From the IMG/VR virus record IMGVR_UViG_3300005548_000485, positions 1-56,420 of that record: 56,420 bases of DNA; one strand, given 5' to 3'. The translations under genes and the position numbers were made by a program. This DNA comes from a virus. The notes beneath the pieces were generated by a model that searched no databases, was not told where the DNA came from, and saw only the letters and a list, made by a program, of their open reading frames with translations. Shown piece by piece: positions 45,038 through 52,768 of the stretch (positions are counted from its first letter, which is position 1; each line of letters begins with the position of its first letter).

Positions 45038-45541
45038 ATGGCAGACAATTACGATCTCTCAACCGTTGGCGGCAGAGTCGAATACATCATTCGAGAATGT
45101 CGCTATCCGACGCCTGCGGCGTTCTCGCGCGCGATAGGAACCAGTCCACAGAACGTCAACAAGTGGGTCAACACGAATTCGATTGGGACGTTTGGCCCGA
45201 AACTGCGGGCAGTAACCGGGGTCAACCTCAACTGGTTACTTACTGGCGATGGTGATCCGTTTCCGGAAGGTCCGAACTCATACGCCCATGAAGAGGGCGG
45301 CGCGGACAAAAGAGCGGCGGATAAGGCTATCCACCAGCTCGAAAATGACGTTGACTCAATGCGCTATCTTCTAAATGCCTTGGTCGCAGTCATGATCGCC
45401 TCGCGACCAGACGAAGCTGACCACGTGGCTCGGACAATTCGGGACAAGGTTCCGAAGAAATTTGTAGAGAATGGCTACCTGAAATTAACTCTAGATGCGT
45501 TTGATAAGGCGTCGAAGAAAGCAAAGACTCGCCATTCCTAG
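45038..45541 (+). CDS. CI-like repressor; stop codon is TAG
   Basis: 167 residues from ATG 45038. N-terminal HTH (YPTPAAFSRAIGTSPQNVNK) as in Cro/CI-type repressors. A C-terminal helical domain follows in place of a LexA-type peptidase, so cleavage-independent control is likely. The frame ends at TAG 45539-45541, the only gene in the 36-56 kb half that I find doing so. Readthrough would add one residue for TAG plus 22 more before TGA 45608. Confidence 0.85.
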   Translation: MADNYDLSTVGGRVEYIIRECRYPTPAAFSRAIGTSPQNVNKWVNTNSIGTFGPKLRAVTGVNLNWLLTGDGDPFPEGPNSYAHEEGGADKRAADKAIHQLENDVDSMRYLLNALVAVMIASRPDEADHVARTIRDKVPKKFVENGYLKLTLDAFDKASKKAKTRHS

Positions 45542-45682
45542 CTCTCCGGCGAAGCTCTTGAACATCCTCGACCATCTTTCCCATCAGCTCATCGATTAGC
45601 TTTTGCATGACTACTCTACCCCCGTAGGTGGAGTAGCAGTTGAACATCCGGGAATCTCAAAAGTTCAGACGTGGGAAGCATC

Positions 45683-46192
45683 ATGGCGATTGCAGATTGT
45701 CGAGAGTGTGGAACGAAGGTTAGCACCGAGGCGAAGACCTGCCCTAGTTGTGGAGCGACTGCGCCAACGAAGAAAGCGCCGTCGGCAATGGCAAGATTGG
45801 TGGCCGCATGCATCGTTTTGGGGGGCATATTCTTGGTTTTTGGTATGGGCCATACGCCAGGCTCAAAACCTGCAGCTCAGCCAGCAAAGGCGGAACCCAA
45901 AGAAAAGGATGATCCGTTACAGGCGACCAAAATGATGATCGCCGCATCAGCGGTATCAATTAAGCGGTCGTCACGCGATCCCGACGCCTTCATCCTCGAA
46001 AGCGCGCTCCTTATGGATGACAAATCTGGTTGCCTTACATATCGAGCGAAAAACGGATTCGGCGGCTATTCCAGGGGATACGCCGTCATGCGCCCAGACG
46101 GCAATACGCTAGTCGATGAGATGCTGGCATTCCAAGCAACTTGGAATAAATATTGCCAAGGCAAGAAAGGCACTGAGCTTAAAATGGATTGA
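45683..46192 (+). CDS. Zinc-ribbon membrane-anchored protein (lysogeny-region cargo)
   Basis: 169 residues from ATG 45683. N-terminal zinc ribbon (CRECGTKVSTEAKTCPSCGA), one membrane segment (LVAACIVLGGIFLVFGMG), then a globular domain with DPDAFILESALL. The same arrangement occurs in predicted immunity or membrane-sensing cargo. It follows the repressor and precedes a terminator, so it may be expressed in the lysogen. No TAG. Confidence 0.7.
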   Translation: MAIADCRECGTKVSTEAKTCPSCGATAPTKKAPSAMARLVAACIVLGGIFLVFGMGHTPGSKPAAQPAKAEPKEKDDPLQATKMMIAASAVSIKRSSRDPDAFILESALLMDDKSGCLTYRAKNGFGGYSRGYAVMRPDGNTLVDEMLAFQATWNKYCQGKKGTELKMD

Positions 46193-46200
46193 AAAGAAAT

Positions 46201-46239
46201 CCCCGATAGCATTAGCAGTGCTGACGGGGTTGCGTTTTC
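46201..46239 (+). terminator. Rho-independent terminator candidate
   Basis: CCCCG and CGGGG flank an inner AGCA/TGCT stem, followed by TTGCGTTTTC. It lies just after the zinc-ribbon gene, so it likely ends the lysogeny transcript. The 46240-46438 stretch holds no gene I can support. Confidence 0.65.
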
Positions 46240-46438
46240 AACGGCCGGAATGCGCCATTTCTGGCTACGGCGGTGCCGACGGCTTCACCCGATAGGAACG
46301 TACATGAGACGCATGCGAAAGCACGTCCGGACGGCGCAATGCTGACCTTTGTTCACCGCTTCTTCCCTGCCCTCACAAGCCGTTTTTCAGTCGGCGAATA
46401 CATTGTAGCACATTGTTGAAAATATTTCTCATCTTTTA

Positions 46439-46468
46439 GTTGACAACTTCCTAAACTAGGAGTTTAAT
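46439..46468 (+). promoter_or_regulatory. Rightward promoter with operator in its -35
   Basis: TTGACA (46440-46445), 17-bp spacer, TTTAAT (46463-46468). The -35 lies inside GTTGACAAC, the same palindrome as at the leftward promoter, so the repressor probably controls it. It would drive the rightward operon from 46498. Confidence 0.75.
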
Positions 46469-46497
46469 CCCCACATCGACCACCGATGGAGGGGAAG

Positions 46498-46728
46498 ATG
46501 AATCAGATTTCGGCAAGTCTTGGCGGCGTTCTCGCGACAGATGGTGCGGTCGCTGGGTTGAACGTCACGCGCAAAGGAAAGTGGGCCGTCTGGAATAAGC
46601 GCGGCCATCGCCCGCAAGCTTTCTACCGTCACCGCGATAGCGCGCTTGCAGAAGCGGCGCGCCTCGTTCGGCTGAACCCGGAACACAAGTTCCACGTCAT
46701 CTATTTTGACGTGAAGGTATCGGCATGA
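46498..46728 (+). CDS. Small protein, first gene of the rightward operon
   Basis: 76 residues from ATG 46498, preceded by GGAGGGGA. Contains GLNVTRKGKWAVWNKRGHRP and RHRDSALAEAARLVR, a compact alpha/beta fold. No TAG. Function unknown; as the first gene of a repressed operon it may be an early takeover or regulatory factor. Confidence 0.68.
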   Translation: MNQISASLGGVLATDGAVAGLNVTRKGKWAVWNKRGHRPQAFYRHRDSALAEAARLVRLNPEHKFHVIYFDVKVSA

Positions 46729-46865
46729 CCCGCCTCGACCTACCCCGCCTGATTGTCTACGGCGCAGTGGCGTTCGCAATCGCGCTGGTCGCTGACGTAG
46801 CCGCGCACGAAGTCTCCGCATGGCTGCATGGCGTTGCGTCTCTGATGACGCGGGGTGCGCCATGA
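46725..46865 (+). CDS. Small membrane protein
   Basis: 46 residues in ATGA overlap with both neighbours. Hydrophobic segment LIVYGAVAFAIALVADVAAH. No TAG. Function unknown. Confidence 0.55.
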   Translation: MTRLDLPRLIVYGAVAFAIALVADVAAHEVSAWLHGVASLMTRGAP

Positions 46866-47083
46866 ACGCCGCCGTCAACATCCGTGCCGTCAACGCCCTG
46901 ATCGCGCAGCAGCGCCCCGAGGATCGGACAGACGATCTGATTCAGGCCCGCGCCGACGAAATCCATGCCAGCATTCTCAAGCTGCTCGCACCGCATGAGT
47001 CGTGCCGCGCAATGTGGGACGCCCTGCCCGACCTGACCTACAAGCAGGCCGAGTACGAGGCCAACAAGGGGAAGCGGTCATGA
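46862..47083 (+). CDS. Small helical hypothetical protein
   Basis: 73 residues, helical (NIRAVNALIAQQRPEDRTDD, ADEIHASILKLLAPHE). ATGA overlaps on both sides. Function unknown. Confidence 0.6.
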   Translation: MNAAVNIRAVNALIAQQRPEDRTDDLIQARADEIHASILKLLAPHESCRAMWDALPDLTYKQAEYEANKGKRS

Positions 47084-47643
47084 ACGCGCATACAAATCAA
47101 TTTTCGGTTGGCGATGCCGTCACATGGAAAAGTCAGGCCCAAGGCAGTACGGTCACCAAGCGCGGCATCGTCGTGGCAATCATTCCTCCTGGCGAGCGCC
47201 CAAACAGGATGGACTTTGTGCAGCTATATAAAGGCGGCTGCGGATGGGGTCGCCCCGGTGAATCGTATGTCGTTAAGGTCGGCAACAAACTGTACTGGCC
47301 ACACACCAAAAACCTACGCCACGCGGTTGATCCTGTAGAGGCGGCTCGTGCTGCGGAAAGTTCCGAAGTCGCTGAACTGCGCGCTGACCGCGATAGCTGG
47401 ATGGAACAAGCAAACGCACGCGTGAAGGATTGGGATGACATGCGACGACGCGCTCAAGCAGCCGAATTCCGAATCAGTGAACTTGAAGTCATAGCCCGCG
47501 CCTTGGCTGACGGATATGGCGGAAGCGTCCTAACCAACGAGGTTTTCTGCTTGCACTACGAATTGCGCGAGCAGGCCGTTAAGGCGCACGAGTTGCTGAC
47601 CAACCTGATCGACGCAGTGAATGTGCAAAAGGCCACGCCATGA
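47080..47643 (+). CDS. Accessory protein with SH3-like N-terminus, paralogue of the 47915 gene
   Basis: 187 residues. Residues 1-85 (VGDAVTWKSQAQGSTVTKRG, then GESYVVKVGNKLYWP) nearly match the gene at 47915-48286. The rest is a coiled-coil C-terminus (RDSWMEQANARVKDWDDMRR) absent from that copy. Probably a duplicated small beta-barrel domain. Function unknown. Confidence 0.68.
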   Translation: MNAHTNQFSVGDAVTWKSQAQGSTVTKRGIVVAIIPPGERPNRMDFVQLYKGGCGWGRPGESYVVKVGNKLYWPHTKNLRHAVDPVEAARAAESSEVAELRADRDSWMEQANARVKDWDDMRRRAQAAEFRISELEVIARALADGYGGSVLTNEVFCLHYELREQAVKAHELLTNLIDAVNVQKATP

Positions 47644-47918
47644 ACACCCGCACCCTAACCCGCATCGACTCACGTGCCGCAGCGTACATGGCCGATCCGA
47701 ATTGGGTTGGCGAACAGGCCGCGAGCATTTTGGATGCAGCGAATTCGATGTATCCGTCGAGTCGTGGCACTTCCAAGTTGCTCAGCGACCTGTTGATAAG
47801 GCGCGACTACATCGGTTTCGGCGAACGCCTGCACCACTACGTCCAGCAGCGAGCCGACGAGAAGGCGCGGGAAGACATTGACGACGAAGACAGCGGAATC
47901 AAAGCGAGGGCGGCATGA
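47640..47918 (+). CDS. Hypothetical protein between two paralogues
   Basis: 92 residues, acidic C-terminus (EKAREDIDDEDSGI) and helical body (EQAASILDAANSMYP). ATGA overlaps at both ends. Function unknown. Confidence 0.6.
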   Translation: MNTRTLTRIDSRAAAYMADPNWVGEQAASILDAANSMYPSSRGTSKLLSDLLIRRDYIGFGERLHHYVQQRADEKAREDIDDEDSGIKARAA

Positions 47919-48286
47919 GCGCGGAACTGAAAGTTGGCGATCCTGTCGAGTGGACGAGTCAAGCACACGGCTATGTGTCCACAAAGCGCGGCGTCATCGT
48001 TGGCTCTATTGCTGCGGGCGAGCGTCCTGACAAATACGACTTTCCGCAGCTACATAAAGGCGTCGGCTGTGGCTTGGGCCGTTCTGGCGAATCGTATGTG
48101 GTGAAGGTCGGAAATAGGCTGTATTGGCCATACACCAAAAACCTACGTCATGCGATTGATCCCGCAGAAGTGTTAATCGACGCATTGAAAGCCATCGTAC
48201 ATCGCGCCCAGTGCAGCAGCTTCGACATAGGTTCGGACGTTTGCAAAATCGCCAATGCAGCCCTCGCAAAGGTTGGTGCGCTATGA
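47915..48286 (+). CDS. SH3-like accessory protein, paralogue of the 47080 gene
   Basis: 123 residues. VGDPVEWTSQAHGYVSTKRG and GESYVVKVGNRLYWPYTKNL align closely with the 47080 protein. The C-terminus is short and helical. Tandem duplication with divergence suggests selection on binding specificity (inference). Confidence 0.68.
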   Translation: MSAELKVGDPVEWTSQAHGYVSTKRGVIVGSIAAGERPDKYDFPQLHKGVGCGLGRSGESYVVKVGNRLYWPYTKNLRHAIDPAEVLIDALKAIVHRAQCSSFDIGSDVCKIANAALAKVGAL

Positions 48287-48375
48287 CCATCGACCCACAC
48301 CGTCACGTCCCGAACTGGCTTTCCGTGCTGGCAATTGTGGTGGAAGTTTCGATACTTTTTTGGAGGATGGGATGA
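48283..48375 (+). CDS. Tiny membrane protein
   Basis: 30 residues, one hydrophobic segment (WLSVLAIVVEVSILFW). Overlaps its neighbours by 4 bp, which supports translation coupling. Confidence 0.45.
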   Translation: MTIDPHRHVPNWLSVLAIVVEVSILFWRMG

Positions 48376-49397
48376 GCAACAAGAAGGTGAAAGAAGATGC
48401 AGTTTCTAGCAATCCGGTGGTTGCCTATAAGGGCTTCAACAAGGATTGGAAATGCCTTGATTTCCAGTATGCGGTCGGCAATACCTACGAGCACAAAGGC
48501 AGCGTAGCCGCATGCAAGCAGGGATTCCATGCCTGCGAAATACCGCTGGATGTGTGGAACTACTATCCTCCGAATTCGAGCGTCTTTGCTGTTGTCGAAG
48601 CAGACGGCAAGATCGATCGCAAAGCAGATGGCGATAGCAAGCTCGCCGCCGGCAAAATCACGGTCAAGGCAGAACTCAAGCTGCTCGATCTGATTAAGCT
48701 TCAAGTAACCTGGACTCGTGATCGTGCAAAGGACGCGACGAGCGGCTACTCCGCCCACAGCGCGACGAGCGGCTACCACGCCAACAGCGCGACGAGCGGC
48801 AACTACGCCAACAGCGCGACGAGCGGCAACTACGCCAACAGCGCGACGAGCGGCGACTACGCCCACAGCGCGACGAGCGGCGACTACGCCAACAGCGCGA
48901 CGAGCGGCTACTCCGCCCACAGCGCGACGAGCGGCTACTACGCCCACAGCGCGACGAGCGGCTACTCCGCCCACAGCGCGACGAGCGGCAACTACGCCAA
49001 CAGCGCGACGAGCGGCGACTCCGCCAACAGCGCGACGAGCGGCTACTCCGCCCACAGCGCGACGAGCGGCTACTACGCCCACAGCGCGACGAGCGGCTAC
49101 TCCGCCCACAGCGCGACGAGCGGCGACTCCGCCCACAGCGCGACGAGCGGCGACTCCGCCAACAGCGCGACGAGCGGCTACCACGCCAACAGCGAAGCAA
49201 AAGGTGACAAAGCAATTGCAGCCAACGCTGGAAACGGTAAGGCGCGCGCAGGATTGGGTGGTGCAATTTTCATCGTGGAGCGTAACGACGAACTGACAAT
49301 TCTCTCGGTGTTCGCATCGAAGGTTGGCGAAAACGGCATCAAGCCTAATACGTGGTACGTGCTCCGGGATGGCAAACCGGTCGAGGTCGACAAATGA
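48372..49397 (+). CDS. Protein with 17 nine-residue repeats (DUF7666-like)
   Basis: 341 residues from ATG 48372. The N-terminal domain reads VVAYKGFNKDWKCLDFQYAV and CKQGFHACEIPLDVWNYYPP, typical of a widespread phage family (DUF7666-like). Then come 17 copies of S-A-T-S-G-x-x-A-x, a likely beta-solenoid or beta-roll. A C-terminal cap ends TWYVLRDGKPVEVDK. Variation is limited to the x positions (Y/N/D, S/Y/H, H/N). Role unknown. Confidence 0.75.
   Translation: MSNKKVKEDAVSSNPVVAYKGFNKDWKCLDFQYAVGNTYEHKGSVAACKQGFHACEIPLDVWNYYPPNSSVFAVVEADGKIDRKADGDSKLAAGKITVKAELKLLDLIKLQVTWTRDRAKDATSGYSAHSATSGYHANSATSGNYANSATSGNYANSATSGDYAHSATSGDYANSATSGYSAHSATSGYYAHSATSGYSAHSATSGNYANSATSGDSANSATSGYSAHSATSGYYAHSATSGYSAHSATSGDSAHSATSGDSANSATSGYHANSEAKGDKAIAANAGNGKARAGLGGAIFIVERNDELTILSVFASKVGENGIKPNTWYVLRDGKPVEVDK
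48732..49190 (+). repeat. 27-bp tandem repeat, 17 copies
   Basis: Units of AGCGCGACGAGCGGC plus a 12-bp variable part follow each other in frame for 459 bp. There are no spacers. The constant 15 bp are almost identical between copies, which points to recent expansion or gene conversion. Confidence 0.92.
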
Positions 49398-49588
49398 CTG
49401 ACGAAAAAATCCTACGCTTTCCCATCGCTCGCCGCCTCGCCGAGAAACATTGGGGCAAGTCCGCCGGCAACTACGTCCGCGACCTACAGCGCGCAAAGCC
49501 ATGCAGTGAGGCAATGGCGCTGAACGTCACCAAGCACAAGTTTGACAGGGCGAGCCAGGGAAGGCCGTTTCCTTTGGGGGCGGCGTGA
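49394..49588 (+). CDS. Small basic hypothetical protein
   Basis: 64 residues from ATG 49394. Basic helices (FPIARRLAEKHWGKSAGNYV). ATGA overlap with the repeat protein. Function unknown. Confidence 0.58.
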   Translation: MTDEKILRFPIARRLAEKHWGKSAGNYVRDLQRAKPCSEAMALNVTKHKFDRASQGRPFPLGAA

Positions 49589-49881
49589 ATATGTACATGC
49601 ACACACCCGGACCTTGGGCCACGAAGGGGCATGGCGTAATCGTAGGCGGCGTATTTTTTGAGTACGTCAATGGCGCTGCGCAATCACAAGTCGCTCTGGC
49701 GACCATGTCGCGCGAAGTCGATAGCGAATCTGTGCGTGATGCTAATGCGCGCCTGATCGCAGCGGCGCCGGAATTGCTCGAACTACTTCGAGCGGCGCTG
49801 ACTGTATTGCCCGATAGCGTCGGCGACTTTGACCGTGATGCGGCGTGCTATGTCATCGCCAAGGTGGCTGGCACCGCATGA
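49585..49881 (+). CDS. Small conserved phage protein
   Basis: 98 residues from GTG 49585. HTPGPWATKGHGVIVGGVFF and DANARLIAAAPELLELLR are hallmarks of a common phage protein family of unknown function. No TAG. Confidence 0.7.
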   Translation: MNMYMHTPGPWATKGHGVIVGGVFFEYVNGAAQSQVALATMSREVDSESVRDANARLIAAAPELLELLRAALTVLPDSVGDFDRDAACYVIAKVAGTA

Positions 49882-50066
49882 ACAAGTCCGCCCTACTTCT
49901 CGACCGCGCCATAGGTCGCCGACTGGTCCGCACTGGTGGGCGTGCGCTAATTCAGCGGGCTACGCGAAAGATGGAATCCGTAATTGTCCCGACCGAAGAC
50001 GAACGCCGAGCGGCTTGGGCTGCGCGGTATTACGCACTCGGTATGCATCGCAAGACGATTAACTAA
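49878..50066 (+). CDS. Small basic hypothetical protein
   Basis: 62 residues, basic (LLDRAIGRRLVRTGGRALIQ), ending in TAA. ATGA overlap with the previous gene. Function unknown. Confidence 0.58.
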   Translation: MNKSALLLDRAIGRRLVRTGGRALIQRATRKMESVIVPTEDERRAAWAARYYALGMHRKTIN

Positions 50067-50079
50067 CTTGGAGTAGACG

Positions 50080-50961
50080 ATGAACGCTGTAGTCGCAATT
50101 CACCAACCATCGCATGCGCTGAATCTTGGAGATGACCAGGTTGCGCTAATCAAGCGAACGATCGCCAAGGGAAGCACCGACGACGAACTGAATCTTTTCG
50201 TTTCGCAGTGCCGGCGTACCGGGCTCGATCCATTCGCTCGCCAGATCTATGCGATCAAGCGCTGGGATTCACGTGAGAAACGCGAAGTCATGGCGATACA
50301 GGTTAGCATCGATGGCTTCCGCTTGGTAGCCGAGCGAACCGGAAAATATGCTGGTCAGCTTGGCCCGTGGTGGACGGCAGACGGCAAGGAGTGGGTTGAC
50401 GTGTGGCTGGCGAAGGAAATGCCGGCAGCAGCCAAGGTCGGCGTGATGCGTTCCGACTTCAAGGAACCGCTGTACGCCGTCGCTCGCCTTGATTCTTATA
50501 TGCCGAAAACGAAGGAAGGCAATCCCTCTGGCCTGTGGGGAAAGATGCCGGAACTGATGATCGCCAAGGTCGCCGAAGCACTGGCTCTGCGGCGCGCGTT
50601 CCCAGCAGAGCTTTCCGGTCTCTATACGTCAGACGAAATGGCGCAGGCCGATAGCCCGACTGTCGCCAAGGTCGAATCATCGCGCTCCGTTGTGTGGGAT
50701 TCGCTCACCGATGATCGAAAGGAATTCGTTCAGCGAGTCGCCGTGACGATTCAGGAATATCTCGATCAAGATGACATCTTGGGCGCTATCGACTATTCGC
50801 AGCGCGCGGGTCTCGACGGCGCCGAGGAAAAATCCGCAGCCTGGTCCATGTTCAAGTCCTACGAGCGCGCGGCGATGAAGCTGGCCGGCGAGGATATGGA
50901 AAAGGCCGTGGCGCATCTGCAGCGCAATCGCGAAAAGACTCTCAACAAGGAAACGGCATGA
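50080..50961 (+). CDS. bet: Bet/RecT-type ssDNA annealing protein
   Basis: 293 residues, no TAG. Bet signatures: [60 protein letters not shown] and [20 protein letters not shown]. It anneals ssDNA in phage recombination. The next gene is SSB. I find no recognisable exonuclease partner nearby, which is unusual for a Red-like system. Confidence 0.9.
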   Translation: MNAVVAIHQPSHALNLGDDQVALIKRTIAKGSTDDELNLFVSQCRRTGLDPFARQIYAIKRWDSREKREVMAIQVSIDGFRLVAERTGKYAGQLGPWWTADGKEWVDVWLAKEMPAAAKVGVMRSDFKEPLYAVARLDSYMPKTKEGNPSGLWGKMPELMIAKVAEALALRRAFPAELSGLYTSDEMAQADSPTVAKVESSRSVVWDSLTDDRKEFVQRVAVTIQEYLDQDDILGAIDYSQRAGLDGAEEKSAAWSMFKSYERAAMKLAGEDMEKAVAHLQRNREKTLNKETA

Positions 50962-51326
50962 ACAATTTTTCAGCAATGGGGCGCATTGGCAAAGATGCGG
51001 TTGTGCGTCACACGGCCTCCGGCGAGCCCGTCGCTGGCTGGTCGCTTGCCGTCGATTCTGGCTATGGCGAAAAGAAGCAAACACTGTGGATCGACTGCTC
51101 GCTGTGGGGCAAGCGCGCTGAATCGCTATCCGAGTACATCCGCAAGGGTGCGCAGCTTGGCGTGACTGGCGAGCTTGGCACGCGCGAGCACGAGAACAAA
51201 ACCTATCTGACCCTGCGCGTTGCAAACGTCACCCTGGTTGGTAAGCGCGAGGATGGCGAGAAGCAACATAGTTCACGCCAAGCACCTGCGCCGGACAACT
51301 TTGACGATGACAGACCACCGTTTTAA
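50958..51326 (+). CDS. ssb: Single-stranded DNA-binding protein
   Basis: 122 residues. OB-fold pattern ([60 protein letters not shown]) and an acidic tail ending FDDDRPPF, the partner-docking tip. ATGA overlap with bet. Confidence 0.92.
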   Translation: MNNFSAMGRIGKDAVVRHTASGEPVAGWSLAVDSGYGEKKQTLWIDCSLWGKRAESLSEYIRKGAQLGVTGELGTREHENKTYLTLRVANVTLVGKREDGEKQHSSRQAPAPDNFDDDRPPF

Positions 51327-51369
51327 CGACTACGGCAGCGAATGCGCAGGCTGATGCGCTAGTGGCGGA

Positions 51370-51522
51370 ATGGGTTGTGCTTGTGGCAGACGCTTGGGCA
51401 CATGGGACGTTCGATTCGTCCACTGCCATGAAGGCCAATCCGAGAAATCAGCACTCGGCGCTGCCACCCAATCCCAACCCCGCCGGGCCAGTTCATCGGC
51501 TCGGCGAAAGGAGAATGAATGA
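51370..51522 (+). CDS. Small Cys/His-containing protein
   Basis: 50 residues from ATG 51370, ending in a TGA that overlaps the next ATG. MGCACGRRLGTWDVRFVHCH could bind zinc. A competing frame (51362-51553) is also open, so this call rests on the overlap pattern. Confidence 0.45.
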   Translation: MGCACGRRLGTWDVRFVHCHEGQSEKSALGAATQSQPRRASSSARRKENE

Positions 51523-51980
51523 GCTACGCCAAGCGCACGACGGTCAGTTCTGATCGCACGCGCAACGAAATCGAGCAGACCTTGCGCCGATACAAGGCGT
51601 CGGGCTTTGCCTACGGTTGGCAGGGATCGTCTGCTGTGATCATGTTCGAAGCGCACGGCCGGCGCATTCGATTCAACCTGCCGCTGCCTGATCCTCAGGC
51701 GCGCGTATTCACGCACGGAGCGCGCGGGCCGCGCTCTACTGATGTTGCGCACAAGGATTGGGAGCAAGCCTGTCGATCGCGCTGGCGCGCTTTGGCGCTC
51801 GCAATCAAGGCGAAGCTCGAAGCCGTCGAGATCGGAATAACGACGTTCGAGGACGAATTCCTGGCTCACATCGTATTGCCGAACGGTTCGCGCTTCGGAG
51901 ATTGGGCGCAACCGCAGATCGCTCGCGCTTACGAAACTGGCTCGATGCCGCCGCTGCTACTTGGAGGGCCGAAGCCATGA
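51519..51980 (+). CDS. Conserved phage protein of unknown function
   Basis: 153 residues from ATG 51519. Contains FAYGWQGSSAVIMFEAHGRR, then ACRSRWRALALAIKAKLEAV and FEDEFLAHIVLPNGSRFGDW, a pattern found in recombination-region phage proteins. No TAG. Confidence 0.7.
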   Translation: MSYAKRTTVSSDRTRNEIEQTLRRYKASGFAYGWQGSSAVIMFEAHGRRIRFNLPLPDPQARVFTHGARGPRSTDVAHKDWEQACRSRWRALALAIKAKLEAVEIGITTFEDEFLAHIVLPNGSRFGDWAQPQIARAYETGSMPPLLLGGPKP

Positions 51981-52768
51981 CCAACCGACAACTGCTGATC
52001 GACTGCCGCCGACTAATTACTGGCCGTGCCGGACGTGATAACGCTGAGGCCATAGAAGTACAAGCTCGCATCGACGCCGCCCTCGCTGCGGTCGGTATCA
52101 GCGTTCATCCGAATACGCAAAGTGATGAATGGTGGTGTCCACATTGCAAACCAATAGATGGCGCAGGTTGTGGTTCTTGCACGAACTATCCAAAACGCAA
52201 GGAACAGCGCCTCGACGCCGCCCTCGCCGAGCAATGCACCGCAGCGGAGGGGACGACTCTTCGGCCAATCGAGTTTGAAGGCTCGCGCGCATACATTCCG
52301 CTACCCGGTGGCTGGGAAGTGCAGACGAAAGGCGGCGGTAGTTCGTTCCGCATCGCGAATACGAAAGACGGCGAACGCCTGAACATTCCTGAATCGCCGT
52401 ACTTGTACGAATGGCTTGAACGCATGGCGCGCGAGATTCATGCAGCGTGTTCCCAAGCACCCGAACCGCCCTCATCGTTAACTGGCGGACAGGGGAAGGA
52501 AAGGATCGAGCCGGTATCGGTGAGCGGGGAGAAGGGTAAGGGTAAGAGAATGGTGACGCGGGATCATGTGCGTGACAAGTTGGAACGTGGTGGCGACTGG
52601 TTGATGGCCGCCCGCCTATGGATGCAAAGCAACGTGAAAGACGGTGACCGTTTGCTTTGGGATAGTCATCAACTCGTCGAGGTTCCTTTCCGTGCGCTAG
52701 AAGATTTGGCATTGACAGTCGCCATTGCGCAAGCCGTCGCCGATCAACTTGCGGGAGGTGGGAAGTGA
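51977..52768 (+). CDS. Hypothetical protein with zinc-finger-like centre
   Basis: 263 residues from ATG 51977 (ATGA overlap). Helical N-terminus, then WWCPHCKPIDGAGCGSC, a possible zinc site. A central block RPIEFEGSRAYIPLPGGWEV and a low-complexity linker lead to a helical C-terminus. Function unknown. Confidence 0.65.
   Translation: MTNRQLLIDCRRLITGRAGRDNAEAIEVQARIDAALAAVGISVHPNTQSDEWWCPHCKPIDGAGCGSCTNYPKRKEQRLDAALAEQCTAAEGTTLRPIEFEGSRAYIPLPGGWEVQTKGGGSSFRIANTKDGERLNIPESPYLYEWLERMAREIHAACSQAPEPPSSLTGGQGKERIEPVSVSGEKGKGKRMVTRDHVRDKLERGGDWLMAARLWMQSNVKDGDRLLWDSHQLVEVPFRALEDLALTVAIAQAVADQLAGGGK

Noticed and set aside
45390-45608. Minus-strand gene antisense to the repressor 3' end
   Set aside because: The first 22 codons look helical but the rest is a shadow of the repressor. 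No ribosome site or neighbours support it.
48732-49190. CRISPR array
   Set aside because: Repeat units are contiguous, coding and without spacers.
48303-49514. 403-codon minus-strand frame and two roughly 190-codon frames over the repeat
   Set aside because: The 27-bp repeat lacks stops in several frames. These frames show only monotonous Arg, Ala, Val or Ser repeats, while the plus frame has real flanking domains.
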